The notes beneath the pieces are model-generated. The model was not told the origin of the DNA, made no database searches, and worked only from the letters and a program-made list of their open reading frames with translations. This document shows positions 22,891-34,573 of a stretch of 64,000 bases of DNA, in pieces. Position 1 is the first letter of the stretch. Every line of letters starts with the position of its first letter. Both the position numbers and the translations under genes were made by a program. This DNA is from Lytechinus pictus (taxonomy: Eukaryota > Echinodermata > Echinoidea > Temnopleuroida > Toxopneustidae): positions 28,336,001-28,400,000 of the forward strand of contig NC_087245.1 of assembly GCF_037042905.1 (NCBI RefSeq), in the 5' to 3' direction.

Positions 22891-22966
22891 CCAGGTAATA
22901 CCTGGAAAAGCCTGACACGGTTTGGTACGAGGGCGGTTCTCGTCAGGGAGTGAAAGTGTATAAATA
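22891..22966 (+). promoter_or_regulatory. Trf copy 1 core promoter: dyad plus TATA box
   Basis: Dyad CCAGGTAATACCTGG at 22891-22905, TATAAATA at 22959-22966, about 120 bases before the ATG. Transcription would start near 22990. The octamer-like site upstream is degenerate here (ATACAAAT at 22650-22657). Confidence 0.7.
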
Positions 22967-23085
22967 CAATGAGCTATAACAGAATTTAATCAGGTTTGGA
23001 GCTGATCCTGTCATCCTGAGAAGCTATCAATACACGGAAAGAATTCAAAATTGCGGGACTGGAGTGACACCCCCAATACGCCAAC

Positions 23086-24916
23086 ATGGAGTTGAAAGCA
23101 ACTGTGATCGTTGCTATCCTGGCTGCACTTGCTATGTCAGGTAAGCTCTCAAATTTGTATTTCGATCATCTGAAGGTATTATTACAAGATGATATTTTGA
23201 TTATCGCAATTCATTGATAGAAATCATAACTATTTCTATTTTGTTTGATAAAAGGAGGAATAACGCTTCATATCATTACCAATCACCACTGCTGTATTAA
23301 TGGGGGAGGGGGCTAGGGGCTAGCCCCCAAACCTTCCGTGACCAAGCAAAATTTTCAATACGAGAAAGAGAGATAAGGAGTGCAAAATGATTTTATTTTC
23401 TGAATGTTAAAATTTGTCACAAATTCATATTTTCATTTTAGAAGGTCAAAAGTTTCCGTCGCGATTTTAAAAAATATTTCCCCATTTTATTACGCAAGGT
23501 TTTTATGTGTCATTATTACTATTATTATTTGGGGAAGGGGGTGATTATGTCTTTGTCAAAAGTTGTAACTCGTAATTCAACAATAATCATGATTTTCAGT
23601 ATTCTGACTTTGTTGGGGGGGGGGGGTTGCTAATACAAAAGAAAATTGCCTATGTCAAATGGCTTATATCCTAAAATCTGTCAAATATTTTCAAGTTTAA
23701 TATGACTATACATGAATAGTGTCACATCGAACCAAACAAACGATGAAAATCTTATTGTTCTTATAAATTCGGACTATAAGAACTAAATCATCATAAATCT
23801 TTAATCACATAAAATATATATGAAATATCAGACAGCAAGATATAGGCCTAGGCTCATTATTGGTAAAAATTAACATTGTAAAAACTAAGACAAATATTTA
23901 ACAGAAATATCACATCGGAAATGATTCATATCATTGGAATCCTGAAAGGCTTAAGAAACTAATAGATTAATAGAAATTATTAAGTTTTCTGTACATTTTC
24001 CTCTTTTACAGCTAATGCACGAAGAGGTGATCGTGGAGGTATGGGGCCAGGGAGAGAGAGGGGAGAGGGTCGTTTCGGAGGAAGACCTGACGGAGTGCCA
24101 ATGGGAGGGCCAAGGCGAGGAGGTGGTGGAATGATGGATGGAAGGAGGTTTGATGGCCCCGGGTTGGGGCTTGGTGCCCCTCAGAGGGACCAACGAAGAC
24201 AATTTGGTGGTCCGATGGTTGGTGGAAGAAGATCTGACGGTCCTTTCCGTGGCTCCAGACCTGAAGGAGTTGGAAGACCTTTCTTCGGTCAAGACGGAAC
24301 CAGACGTGATGGTGGAGAAGAAGAAACCGCAGATGCCTCCAAAGAGTCTAAATCAATCTTTGATCGTTTTGGACTCGGTCCGCTTTTTAGAGGACAATCA
24401 CGAGATCGGGGTCGTCTTCAGGATCAAGGAGGTCAGCATAACGACAACAGCGAAGAGGATGGAGGTCATCGTCACCATCACCATCGCTACCACCCCCACC
24501 ATCATCACCACCGTCATAATCATACTGAAGGCCAACGCCCTCACAACAAGACGGGAAATTACCCACATCGTCATCACAACAAGACCGGAGACGGGGATTG
24601 GGACGGACCAAGATTCCAGATGAGGCCTTTCCGGTTCTTCAAAAACTGGCCATTTGGAAGACACAACCGAACCGAGGAAGGATCTCACGGACATGATGGC
24701 CGCCGCCATCCCTTTGGCAAGTTCCCAGGACGCTGGGGATCACATGAAAGCGAGGAAGAAGAGGAGGAGCAGCAGCAGCAGCAGGAGTCAACAACTAGGG
24801 AAAATGCAACCCCATCTTCCCCATCGGACGTGATAACACCATCCTCCCAACCGGAAGTGATTGAGATTGCAATCAATGACAATGAAATAGATACTAATGT
24901 CATCGGACAACTGTAA
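23086..24916 (+). CDS. Trf: Trf (185/333) immune effector gene, copy 1
   Basis: Two exons, 23086-23140 and 24012-24916, phase-1 GT-AG intron of 871 bp, 319 residues. Residues 1-21 are a signal peptide (MELKATVIVAILAALAMS, then A-N-A as probable cleavage site). The mature protein would start RRGDRGG, placing an RGD integrin-type motif at 23-25. A Gly/Arg-rich region runs to about 115, an acidic patch (GGEEE) lies near 120, and a His-rich region spans about 171-210 with a run of five His. The C-terminal part holds an E6Q5 run and ends VIGQL. Five N-glycosylation sequons (NHT, NKT twice, NRT, NAT). No Cys is seen. This layout is that of the echinoid 185/333 (SpTransformer) proteins, secreted by coelomocytes and reported to bind microbes. 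The leader has Val9-type 'VIVAIL', shared with copy 6; copies 2-5 have Leu. Confidence 0.9.
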
Positions 24917-25787
24917 ATTGTGTTTTAAAAATGACTGATACTGTAAAAATGAAGTCTTCTATATCTTTCCTCTAGTATTGACTGATAAAAATTCCTGACG
25001 ATGTTTCATCGATACTCAGGCATCCATATATTTTTTAATCACAAAGAGATAAGAAAATTGAATGAAGATACAACACGTTTCATCATGAATTTGACCTTTA
25101 TCGTTATTGAAAGACTTGTAAAATAAACATGATAAATATTATACCAAACTCGTGTTTTCATATAGCATTACTTTTTCATACACTACTACATAATTCTTAA
25201 ATAATTACTGAAAGAGAAAAGGAGAGAATGTGATATTATGGGTTGAGATATTTTAGATTTATAAATAGAGGGGGGGGGGTGGGTGGGGAAAAATAGACTC
25301 CAAATAATTATTGGAATGAGCATGGTGAAAGAAAATAGGGGAGATAGATGCATGGGAAACTATTATGTGTGTGAAGTGCTACAGACAGAAGCTTGAAAGG
25401 AGAAAGAGGGACGAGCCAGAGAAGCCTAAAGAACTGAAGAGAGGGAGTGCGATATTAATAAATAGACACATGAGAGATTGGGAGTAGAAAGATCATGAAG
25501 ATATATAGAGAGGAAAAGTGATGAATATATTAAAGAGTGAGAGAGAGATGGAAGGGGAAAGGATGGGGTTGTTACTATAGTAATATAATGAGGTAAATTG
25601 TTACAGTATCTACCCCCATCCCCATCGTCCCAATGCTCAAGTGATCGGATCGACGGACATATATTCCATTAAAACACATCTTAAAAACATGCTCATCCCC
25701 CCTCATCCTGATTATTGTTGTTAGCAACGCCTCCATCATTTCCCTCCTCAATAAATCCCTTAGCCCCTGCTTGAGTTTAGGTTATCT
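24917..25787 (+). other. Trf copy 1 3' UTR and GA-rich 3' flank
   Basis: No gene seen. After the polyadenylation signal come a poly-G tract (25269-25292) and about 300 bases of purine-rich DNA (GAGAGA-rich, to 25570), then a pyrimidine-rich stretch. GA-rich microsatellites are reported around S. purpuratus 185/333 genes; this imperfect tract is in an equivalent place. The same block follows copies 2-5. Confidence 0.5.
25122..25127 (+). other. Polyadenylation signal, Trf copy 1
   Basis: AATAAA 206 bases past the stop codon, in a context (CTTGTAAAATAAACATGATA) kept in all five complete copies, so the 3' UTR is about 220-240 bases. Confidence 0.65.
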
Positions 25788-26001
25788 TTAAAGGGGAATC
25801 ATCACTATGACATCCCATATGTGGCCAATTTAAAGTCTCCATGAGTATAGATTATATATGATTATCAATATTTACAACTTTTAAAAATTCATAACTTTCT
25901 TGTTGTTTGTCCAATATTGTTCAAACTTTCACATATCAACTGGTCTAATTTATCTTTTTCTTATAAAAACAAGTTTTTAATTGGGTTGGATTCCCCTTTC
26001 A
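25788..26001. mobile_element. Short TTAA-type MITE in unit A
   Basis: 214 bp between TTAA and a decayed TTCA, with ends AAAGGGGAATC and GGATTCCCCTTT. It is absent from the same site in copies 3 and 5. The interior matches part of the larger element at 15384-15986, so it is an internally deleted member. Confidence 0.7.
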
Positions 26002-26270
26002 GTTATTTTCCTTATTGTTTTACATTTTGTTAGTTTTTCTTTTTGGTCCCCCTATTGCTTTTAATCATATTTTTTAAATTATCATATTGTATTTTGTTGC
26101 TTTCACCAATATTGTATGTTTTTATGATTTAATTCATATGATTTTGTGCTTTTGTCATTACCATGTTTGATTGTGTATTGTACTTTTTATTTTGTGTGTT
26201 TATGGACCCCTACGAAAAACAGCATTTGCTGATAGAGTGTTCCATCCCACTAGTGGAAAATGAATATATA
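26002..26270 (+). mobile_element. 5'-truncated LINE 3' end in the Trf 3' flank
   Basis: AT-rich stretch ending in GGACCCCTACGAAAAACAGC, then an AATAAATA-type tail best seen in copies 3-5 (for example 43186-43215). A (TAAA)-like tail after a short non-coding block suggests a truncated non-LTR element. It is present in every unit, hence older than the cluster expansion. Confidence 0.4.
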
Positions 26271-26696
26271 AATATTGAATTGAATTTATTAGCAAATATC
26301 ACTGTCAGGTACAATAATTTTACAAGGAATAATACATCACATATAAACAAAACATTTGGTAATTGGAGCTAACATAAAAGCAAGATGCTAATCGAGGTTA
26401 GCCCCAAATAATGTCATTATCATAGTTTAAACAGTAAATCTAACTTAATCTCAATATTGTACATCAAATTCAGTACCAATTCTACTTATTATACTGTTGC
26501 AGAAAATTTCGATCATTTTCAGTTAACATATTTACACAATTTACAAGAAAAAAATATCTTAATTATTCACAAAAATCTTTATATAGAAATATTTGTTTTC
26601 AGGCAGTATTTTACCATACCAAATTAATTATAATCTTCCAGTAGCATTAATTTTAACGATTTGCTAAATATCTTACGACTGGGGGTGTTTCTAATA

Positions 26697-27509
26697 TTAC
26701 TTGGCAGATTGATTGTCAATTTGTTGGCATTGCACCATGCTGTTATTGTTTAAATTGAGACGAATTTCTGATAAATCAATATGTTGTTCATCACAATTGA
26801 AAGTATGAAATAAATTTGAGTCATCTGCAAAAAGACGTAAATTGAAATAATTTGATGAGTTTGCCAGATCGTTTATATACAACAAGAACAAAATTGGACC
26901 CAAAACTGATCCTTGTGGAATACCGCATGAAATCGACCTGTATTCGGAATTTACACCATCATAATTAACAAATTGCTTTCTGTTTCGTAAATAATCATTA
27001 AACCATTCTACTGCCTTACCACGAATGCCATAGTGTTCTAGTTTCTTAATGAGAATAGAATGATTAATCGTATCAAAAGCTTTAGCAAAATCGATGAATA
27101 TTCCTACTGTCACCTTTCCTTCATCAGTATATCTTGTAATTTGATTAATCAGATTTATCAGTGAAAGTTTCGTACTGTATCCATTTCTAAAACCATATTG
27201 GTGTTTATACAATATTTCATTCTTTTCTATGAATTTCATCAATCGTGCATTCACTAGTTTTTCAAATATTTTGCTAATCGCGGGTAAAATCGATATTGGT
27301 CTATAATTTTCAGGTAATTTTTTATCTCCCTTTTTGAAAACTGGTATAACTCTTGCAACTTTTAATTTATCTGGAAAAATGCATTTGGTAAATGATAGAT
27401 TGAATATATGCGAAAGAGGTTTGCAAATACAATTCATAGCATATATCAATAGTCGAACTGATATGTCACCATAGCCACTTGCTTTAGATTGATCAAGAGT
27501 GTATAACAT
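26697..27509 (-). pseudogene. LINE reverse transcriptase fragment, unit A
   Basis: 270 open codons with non-LTR reverse transcriptase motifs in order: RVIPVFKKGDKKLPENYRPI, FIDFAKAFDTINH, GIPQGSVLGPILFLLYINDL and the catalytic FADDS. Near 26740 the frame shifts: the next frame continues AWCNANKLTINLPSN, the usual sequence after FADD. The N terminus is also cut off from the endonuclease frame, so the polyprotein is broken at both ends. The ATG at the start is not a true start. Confidence 0.85.
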
Positions 27510-27679
27510 TTCTTTAACTTCTGAACTTGTTTATTGGCAGGAAGAAAAATGTTTGACTAATGTATGGACCCATGAACTCTCGGTAATTAACATTTGGCTC
27601 CTCAATTTTCTCAGCTAGATTTTTCCCAATAGTAGAGAAATAATTGTTGAGGAATTCAGATTCGAGCCGCTATTTTTAT

Positions 27680-28543
27680 TCAAAAGTTCATTGATATGAC
27701 TCCAAGTTTTCTTTGAATCTTTTTTGTCTGCTTTAAACTTATGTTCATAATGCATTTGCTTTGCTTCTTTAAGACGGTTGTTAACTGATTTCTGTATTTA
27801 TTATATTTATTCAAACAATCTTTATTATAATTTGATTTTATAACTTGAAAAAAAAGTTTGTGCTTTGTCGATATTGAACGCTTAATACATCGTGTTATCC
27901 AAGGTTTATTTTTCTTTTTCTGTTTAAGACATTTTGTCTCAATAGGAGCATGTTTATTACAAACAAATAAGATCTGTCTTTGGAAAATATTATAAGCTTC
28001 ATTAGGATCCATACATTCTAAAACGCTTTTCCTAAAATCAGTAGTAACATGTAGATCATTACAAAATGAATCTATTGAAAAATTATAAAATTTTCTCCGT
28101 GTTACACTATTTTTTCTTTGTTTAACACACTTGAAGTTCTTAAAAACGGAGTAAACTGGGAGATGGTCAGAAATATCTACTTCAATACACCCTGCTTGAA
28201 TAGGATAGGCATATATATTTGTATAGAAATGGTCAATGAGAGATATGCTAGAACTTGTTATTCTTGTTGGACTTGTCATCAACTGACGTAAGCCATAACA
28301 TTCTGTCATGTGAATAAACTCACAACTTTCAGTTGGAGATAAAAGATTTATATTGAAATCTCCTACAATATTGCAATGGTTTCTGTCTAGATTCAAGTTA
28401 TGCAATTGCTCGTTGAGATCAAGACTAAATTCTTCAAAGTTACTGTTTGGTTTTCTATAAATTACCCCGAATATGATACTCGCATCCTGAATGAGAATTT
28501 TCAGCCATAATGATTCAGCATTGTGCAAGGACAAATTAGGCAT
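27680..28543 (-). pseudogene. LINE endonuclease fragment, unit A
   Basis: 287 open codons of the endonuclease part of a LINE ORF2: FGVIYRKPNSNFEEF, NIVGDFNINLL, then ISDHLPVYSVF, which carries the conserved S-D-H of AP-like endonucleases. Further N-terminal pieces (HVNVRSLNRNFEMLKE near 28760, GGGVGAYIHSGLNY near 28590) lie upstream separated by stops, showing decay. Confidence 0.8.
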
Positions 28544-28914
28544 TCGTTTGTAATTAAGTCCTGAATGAATATAAGCACCAACTCCTCCTCCTCTTGTAAT
28601 ATTTCTACATTATAATTCAAGATTATACCATGGCATTGAAAACTGATTTATGTCTTTAACATTCCAAACTTCTGATAATGCGAATATCAAAAAATGATTT
28701 AAATTCATCTTCATATACTTCTTTCAGCATTTCAAAATTGCGATTCAAAGATCTCACATTCACGTGCGAAATGAAGAATGACTGAGGAAAAGCTTTTGTC
28801 GAGGAAAATTTTTCAGTAGAAAGTGATGCTGTTGTTATTTGAAATGGATCAAGTTCTTCGTTATCATTAAGCGAAATTATGTTGATAAGATTAAATTGGT
28901 GGTGGTATTGGTGG

Positions 28915-29108
28915 TGATTTTTTTACCTGATTGCTAAGAAAGCATGAATGCTTGTAAGCAAGCAACCAGAGGACCGACGGCGGTCCTCTCCGAAGGACCT
29001 GGTACTGAGGATTAATGCCTTACCAAAGGGCACTAGCGCACCAAGTGGGAATCGAACCCGGGTCACCGGAATACGAGTCCCCCGCTCTACCGACTGAGCT
29101 ATCGCGCC
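28915..29108 (-). mobile_element. tRNA-derived SINE, unit A
   Basis: The head reads GGCGCGATAGCTCAGTCGG with an internal RNA polymerase III A box (minus strand of 29090-29101) and B box GGTTCGATTCC (minus of 29048-29058). About 120 bases of non-tRNA body and a short A-rich end follow. It has the form of the tRNA-derived SINEs known from sea urchins (SURF type); not a functional tRNA gene, as no closing acceptor stem is present. Confidence 0.75.
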
Positions 29109-29395
29109 TCCTATGTAGTATCCATTACGTTCATAAGCATTACGTAAAAGATAAAATAAAGACATTACATATTTACAGTTATTTCAGCTTCGAAATATCT
29201 TCTTTCGAGAGTATGATGACAGGAGCTCATTTCTCGTCATTCCTGACATATATATTTTCCATTGTAAGTCCATAAGAACTTGTACCCAGCATTTTTTCTA
29301 GCTCCATTGGCGAGTCCTAGCAGCTCTCTTGTTGCACCGACGAGGTTCTCGTTGACAAAGGTTGATTCCAAGATCCGCAGAAGTTTATTTATATA

Positions 29396-31128
29396 AATAA
29401 ACAAATAAAAAATAAATGATATGAATGTAACTTACATCTGGTAAATATCTCGAGGTGAGGTGAGTCATTGGCCGGTCTGCTTGGAGTTTGCCACGATGTT
29501 GTCGGAAAGAGTCCGCTCCCAGTACATGCCCGCCAGAAATTACATAGATTGCAGCTTTCTCCTATAGGCCTATGTAGGGAAGTGTCTGGCGTATTTAATA
29601 CCTTTTGGAAATAGATCACCCAGAGTGGAACAAGATTTATAATCAGCATAGGGAATGTCAATGGTAATTGTACACAGTCTTGGCAGTTGGCTGAAGACTT
29701 TCTCGCTGGAACACTGAGTTGCATGGGTTTACACGTACTCCCCCAATACGTCTTTAATCAATCCAGGCATTCCCACTGATGCTTTTCACAAAGCAGTCTG
29801 GACTCTGGGGTGAGCAATTATAATCATTCCCCATGGAAGCTTACATCCATTTGACTTTAACTGATTTCTCTCCTTTCATCTTTAAACCCTTCTGAATACA
29901 ATCTCATTAAAATTCTCTGAGCTACTCTACTACTCTCATATATACAAATTCCAATTAAAATTACTTCTTTTATTCTACTCCCGAACCCTCTTTACAAATT
30001 AATTTTCCAAACTGAACATCATGCACAGCTATAGGCTACATTTTCAATCACATACAAAACAAACAGTATTAAGTACCCTACAAAGATCTGAAGTTCATTA
30101 ACTTGGTTACCAGCAAAACTGAAATTCTTTTCTTTAATGCTAGCATTAACTCTCCCATTCAATCTTAACTAAGCCAGTCAACTTAACCCTATATACATTA
30201 TAAAAATATTGTGTAAAATTGCTCCATGAGGGTAATCATGTGTCCAACCAACATTGGGAATTTCTTTTGGGCATTTTTATCTATTCAGTGTGATGACTGA
30301 AAATTTTGCCCATTCTAAATAACCATACTGGCTTCCCACATTGAGTAAAATACTGCCCCACATTGATTGGGCACATATTATTTGTAATGCCCGGGCACCA
30401 TAGCCCTGGGAAGCGGGGGTGCTGGGAGTGCTGAAGCACCTCAAAAATTTCCTTGGGGATGCTGCGTGTACTATTTTCCATAGGCAGCACCCCCAGGTAT
30501 TCTGAAAGATGTGTAAAATTGGGAAAACAGGTAACCAAAAAGACCTTCATTTTTTTATTGAAACCCCCTTATTTTTGCTTTTAAAATTTACATCAGCACC
30601 CCCAGTCAAGAATCGTTCCCAGGGCCCTGCCGGGCACGCGGCTACGAAATAACGCAGCATTATGTAAGTACATGTCAGACCAAAAATAAAAACGTAATAT
30701 GTACAAAGTCAATACAAAATCTCTTTCATCTAAAATTCACAAATGAGTGAAAATTCTCACTTGATTGTCGATAGCATTTAATATTATACTATTTATGACT
30801 GAATAATGTCACCGATGATATTTGTCCCAAAAAAAAACAATTAAAGATTTAAAAAACAAAGAAATGAATGAGAAAAATAATTTCATTAGCGTAATTTTTG
30901 GCTTGTAGTTGATAAGAATGCCACAAAGAATATTTTCACCAAAAATTAGCTTTCTATAGGAGTGAATTAGAGCAAAAAGTATGATGAATAAATAATTCAT
31001 ATAAAAAGAAATATATGATAATTTATTTCCGTACATGCAGTGGTGTAGATTAAGTCATCCTCTACCTTCGTGCACTTTTCGTCGTGATCGCTCGATCCGC
31101 GGCCGAGATCTTAAAGGGGGGGGGGGGG
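29396..31128. other. Unit A intergenic DNA
   Basis: No credible gene. It includes a block of about 230 bases (30395-30625) framed by CCCTGGGAAGC and GTTCCCAGGG, perhaps a small transposon, and AT-rich DNA up to a poly-G run at 31116-31128. Minus-strand open frames at 29389-29724 and 30281-30550 recur in other units but are broken by indels in some copies. Confidence 0.4.
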
Positions 31129-31459
31129 CTCTACAGGATATCCGATCCGATATCCGAAGATGACGTAAAACCACCCGGTACCAGGCACTCTCTAAAACAA
31201 TGAGCAATACATTTATGCAAATGAAAGTTGACCAGTTCACCCTGATCATGGTTCGATATTGAAAAGAGTAACCAGGAGAGCATTTCAAGAAACAATAAAG
31301 TCAGTGATTTCCATTGACAAGTGTTATAAGCTACTGAAAATCCTTGCATCTGATTGGCTTAGAGCAAATTTGTCCAGTGAAAAACCATTGACACGATGCC
31401 TTCATGAAACGTTCCCCCGCTAAATAACAACAAACTAAAATAGCAATAAAATGATTCAA

Positions 31460-31535
31460 CCAGGTAATACCTGGAAAAGCCTGACACGGTTTGGTACGAG
31501 GGTGGTTCTCGTCAGGGAGTGAAAGTGTATAAATA
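31460..31535 (+). promoter_or_regulatory. Trf copy 2 core promoter: dyad plus TATA box
   Basis: Dyad at 31460-31474 and TATAAATA at 31528-31535, same spacing as copy 1. A perfect octamer ATGCAAAT lies at 31215-31222. Confidence 0.7.
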
Positions 31536-31654
31536 CAGTGAGCTATAACAGAATTTAATCAGGTTTGGAGCTGATCCTGTCATCCTGAGAAGCTATCAAT
31601 ACACGGAAAGAATTCAAAATTGCGGGACTGGAGTGACACCCCCAATACGCCAAC

Positions 31655-33488
31655 ATGGAGTTGAAAGCAACTGTGATCCTTGCTATCCTGGCTGCACTTG
31701 CTATGTCAGGTAAGCCTTCAAATTTGTATTTCGATCATCTGAAGGTATTATTACAAGATGATATTTTGATTATCGCAATTCATTGATAGAAATCATAACT
31801 ATTTCTATTTTGTTTGATAAAAGGAGGAATAACGCTTCATATCATTATCAATCACCACTGCTGTATTAATGGGGGAGGGGGCTAGGGGCTAGCCCCCAAA
31901 CCTTCCGTGACCAAGCAAAATTTTCAATACGAGAAAGAGAGATAAGTAGTGCAAAATGATTTTATTTTCTGAATGTTAAAATTTGTCACAAATTCATATT
32001 TTCATTTTAGAAGGTCAAAAGTTTCCGTCGCGATTTTAAAAAATATTTCCCCATTTTATTACGCAAGGTTTTTATGTGTCTTTATTACTATTATTATTTG
32101 GGGAAGGGGGTGATTATGTCTTTGTCAAAAGTTGTAACTCGTAATTCAACAATAATCATGATTTTCAGTATTCTGACTTTGTTGGGGGGGGGGGGGGGTT
32201 GCTAATACAAAAGAAAATTGCCTATGTCAAATGGCTTATATCCTAAAATCTGTCAAATATTTTCAAGTTTAATATGACTATACATGAATAGTGTCACATC
32301 GAACCAAACAAACGATGAAAATCTTATTGTTCTTATAAATTCGGACTATAAGAACTAAATCATCATAAATCTTTAATCACATAAAATATATATGAAATAT
32401 CAGACAGCAAGATATAGGCCTAGGCTCATTATTGGTAAAAATTAACATTGTAAAAACTAAGACAAATATTTAACAGAAATATCACATCGGAAATGATTCA
32501 TATCATTGGAATCCTGAAAGGCTTAAGAAACTAATAGATTAATAGAAATTATTAAGTTTTCTGTACATTTTCCTCTTTTACAGCTAATGCACGAAGAGGT
32601 GATCGTGGAGGTATGGGGCCAGGGAGAGAGAGGGGAGAGGGTCGTTTCGGAGGAAGACCTGACGGAGTGCCAATGGGAGGGCCAAGGCGAGGAGGTGGTG
32701 GAATGATGGATGGAAGGAGGTTTGATGGCCCCGGGTTGGGGCTTGGTGCCCCTCAGAGGGACCAACGAAGACAATTTGGTGGTCCGATGGTTGGTGGAAG
32801 AAGATCTGACGGTCCTTTCCGTGGCTCCAGACCTGAAGGAGTTGGAAGACCTTTCTTCGGTCAAGACGGAACCAGACGTGATGGTGGAGAAGAAGAAACC
32901 GCAGATGCCTCCAAAGAGTCTAAATCAATCTTTGATCGTTTTGGACTCGGTCCGCTTTTTAGAGGACAATCACGAGATCGGGGTCGTCTTCAGGATCAAG
33001 GAGGTCAGCATAACGACAACAGCGAAGAGGATGGAGGTCATCGTCACCATCACCATCGCTACCACCCCCACCATCATCACCACCGTCATAATCATACTGA
33101 AGGCCAACGCCCTCACAACAAGACGGGAAATTACCCACATCGTCATCACAACAAGACCGGAGACGGGGATTGGGACGGACCAAGATTCCAGATGAGGCCT
33201 TTCCGGTTCTTCAAAAACTGGCCATTTGGAAGACACAACCGAACCGAGGAAGGATCTCACGGACATGATGGCCGCCGCCATCCCTTTGGCAAGTTCCCAG
33301 GACGCTGGGGATCACATGAAAGCGAGGAAGAAGAGGAGGAGCAGCAGCAGCAGCAGGAGTCAACAACTAGGGAAAATGCAACCCCATCTTCCCCATCGGA
33401 CGTGATAACACCATCCTCCCAACCGGAAGTGATTGAGATTGCAATCAATGACAATGAAATAGATACTAATGTCATCGGACAACTGTAA
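31655..33488 (+). CDS. Trf: Trf (185/333) immune effector gene, copy 2
   Basis: Exons 31655-31709 and 32584-33488, intron 874 bp, 319 residues. The exon 2 product is identical to copies 1 and 3. The leader reads MELKATVILAILAALAMS, so the only protein difference from copy 1 is Val to Leu in the signal peptide. The RGD motif, Gly-rich, His-rich and acidic/Gln regions are intact. It sits in the second 8.57 kb tandem unit, with intron and 3' flank nearly base-for-base equal to copy 1. Identity this high between neighbours implies very recent duplication, gene conversion or an assembly duplicate; one substitution in the distal flank (see findings) and several intron differences argue the two are distinct. 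Confidence 0.9.
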
Positions 33489-33693
33489 ATTGTGTTTTAA
33501 AAATGACTGATACTGTAAAAATGAAGTCTTCTATATCTTTCCTCTAGTATTGACTGATAAAAATTCCTGACGATGTTTCATCGATACTCAGGCATCCATA
33601 TATTTTTTAATCACAAAGAGATAAGAAAATTGAATGAAGATACAACACGTTTCATCATGAATTTGACCTTTATCGTTATTGAAAGACTTGTAA

Positions 33694-33699
33694 AATAAA
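33694..33699 (+). other. Polyadenylation signal, Trf copy 2
   Basis: AATAAA at the position equivalent to copy 1. Confidence 0.65.
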
Positions 33700-34359
33700 C
33701 ATGATAAATATTATACCAAACTCGTGTTTTCATATAGCATTACTTTTTCATACACTACTACATAATTCTTAAATAATTACTGAAAGAGAAAAGGAGAGAA
33801 TGTGATATTATGGGTTGAGATATTTTAGATTTATAAATAGAGGGGGGGGGGTGGGTGGGGAAAAATAGACTCCAAATAATTATTGGAATGAGCATGGTGA
33901 AAGAAAATAGGGGAGATAGATGCATGGGAAACTATTATGTGTGTGAAGTGCTACAGACAGAAGCTTGAAAGGAGAAAGAGGGACGAGCCAGAGAAGCCTA
34001 AAGAACTGAAGAGAGGGAGTGCGATATTAATAAATAGACACATGAGAGATTGGGAGTAGAAAGATCATGAAGATATATAGAGAGGAAAAGTGATGAATAT
34101 ATTAAAGAGTGAGAGAGAGATGGAAGGGGAAAGGATGGGGTTGTTACTATAGTAATATAATGAGGTAAATTGTTACAGTATCTACCCCCATCCCCATCGT
34201 CCCAATGCTCAAGTGATCGGATCGACGGACATATATTCCATTAAAACACATCTTAAAAACATGCTCATCCCCCCTCATCCTGATTATTGTTGTTAGCAAC
34301 GCCTCCATCATTTCCCTCCTCAATAAATCCCTTAGCCCCTGCTTGAGTTTAGGTTATCT

Positions 34360-34573
34360 TTAAAGGGGAATCATCACTATGACATCCCATATGTGGCCAA
34401 TTTAAAGTCTCCATGAGTATAGATTATATATGATTATCAATATTTACAACTTTTAAAAATTCATAACTTTCTTGTTGTTTGTCCAATATTGTTCAAACTT
34501 TCACATATCAACTGGTCTAATTTATCTTTTTCTTATAAAAACAAGTTTTTAATTGGGTTGGATTCCCCTTTCA
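34360..34573. mobile_element. Short TTAA-type MITE in unit B
   Basis: Duplicate of the element at 25788-26001, same offset in unit B. Confidence 0.7.

Larger units (their letters stand above)
26271..29395 (-). mobile_element. Degraded non-LTR retrotransposon plus SINE, insertion in unit A
   Basis: About 3.1 kb absent from the same position in copies 3, 4 and 5. On the minus strand it reads: SINE (29108-28915), apurinic-like endonuclease fragment (about 28880-27680), reverse transcriptase (27509-26697, continuing in another frame), a 3' UTR, and a tail of ATTCAATTCAATA near 26275. The reverse transcriptase looks like the CR1/L2/Jockey group of LINEs. Frameshifts and stops show it is dead. Confidence 0.8.
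22563..31128 (+). repeat. Tandem segmental duplication, unit A (Trf copy 1)
   Basis: About 8.57 kb holding promoter, Trf copy 1, GA-rich 3' flank, a small TTAA MITE, LINE, SINE and intergenic DNA. It repeats head to tail as unit B with very few differences from the intron onward. The first 0.55 kb, up to exon 1, differs more from unit B and resembles the start of the sixth unit in several places. Confidence 0.9.

Noticed and set aside
23951-24292. 113-codon minus-strand open frame over the start of Trf exon 2, in all copies
   Set aside because: Antisense shadow of the Gly/Arg-rich coding region, extending into the intron; no recognised domain.
24138-24623. 161-codon open frame overlapping Trf exon 2 in another plus frame, also in copies 2, 3, 5 (206 codons in copy 4)
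   Set aside because: It is a frame shadow of the GC-rich, repeat-rich exon 2; its composition follows the Trf codons and no signal or domain is seen.
29040-29108. Possible tRNA gene (clear A and B boxes)
   Set aside because: The sequence after the B box does not close the acceptor stem and runs into a SINE body; it is the head of a SINE.
29389-29724. Minus-strand open frame recurring in several intergenic blocks, next to a good donor-like GTAAGT
   Set aside because: It recurs only because the DNA was duplicated; indels break it in the copy 5 flank, two frames are equally open, and no family is recognised.
30281-30550. 89-codon minus-strand open frame repeated in most Trf units
   Set aside because: It spans repeat-like DNA with poly-G runs of variable length that shift the frame between copies.
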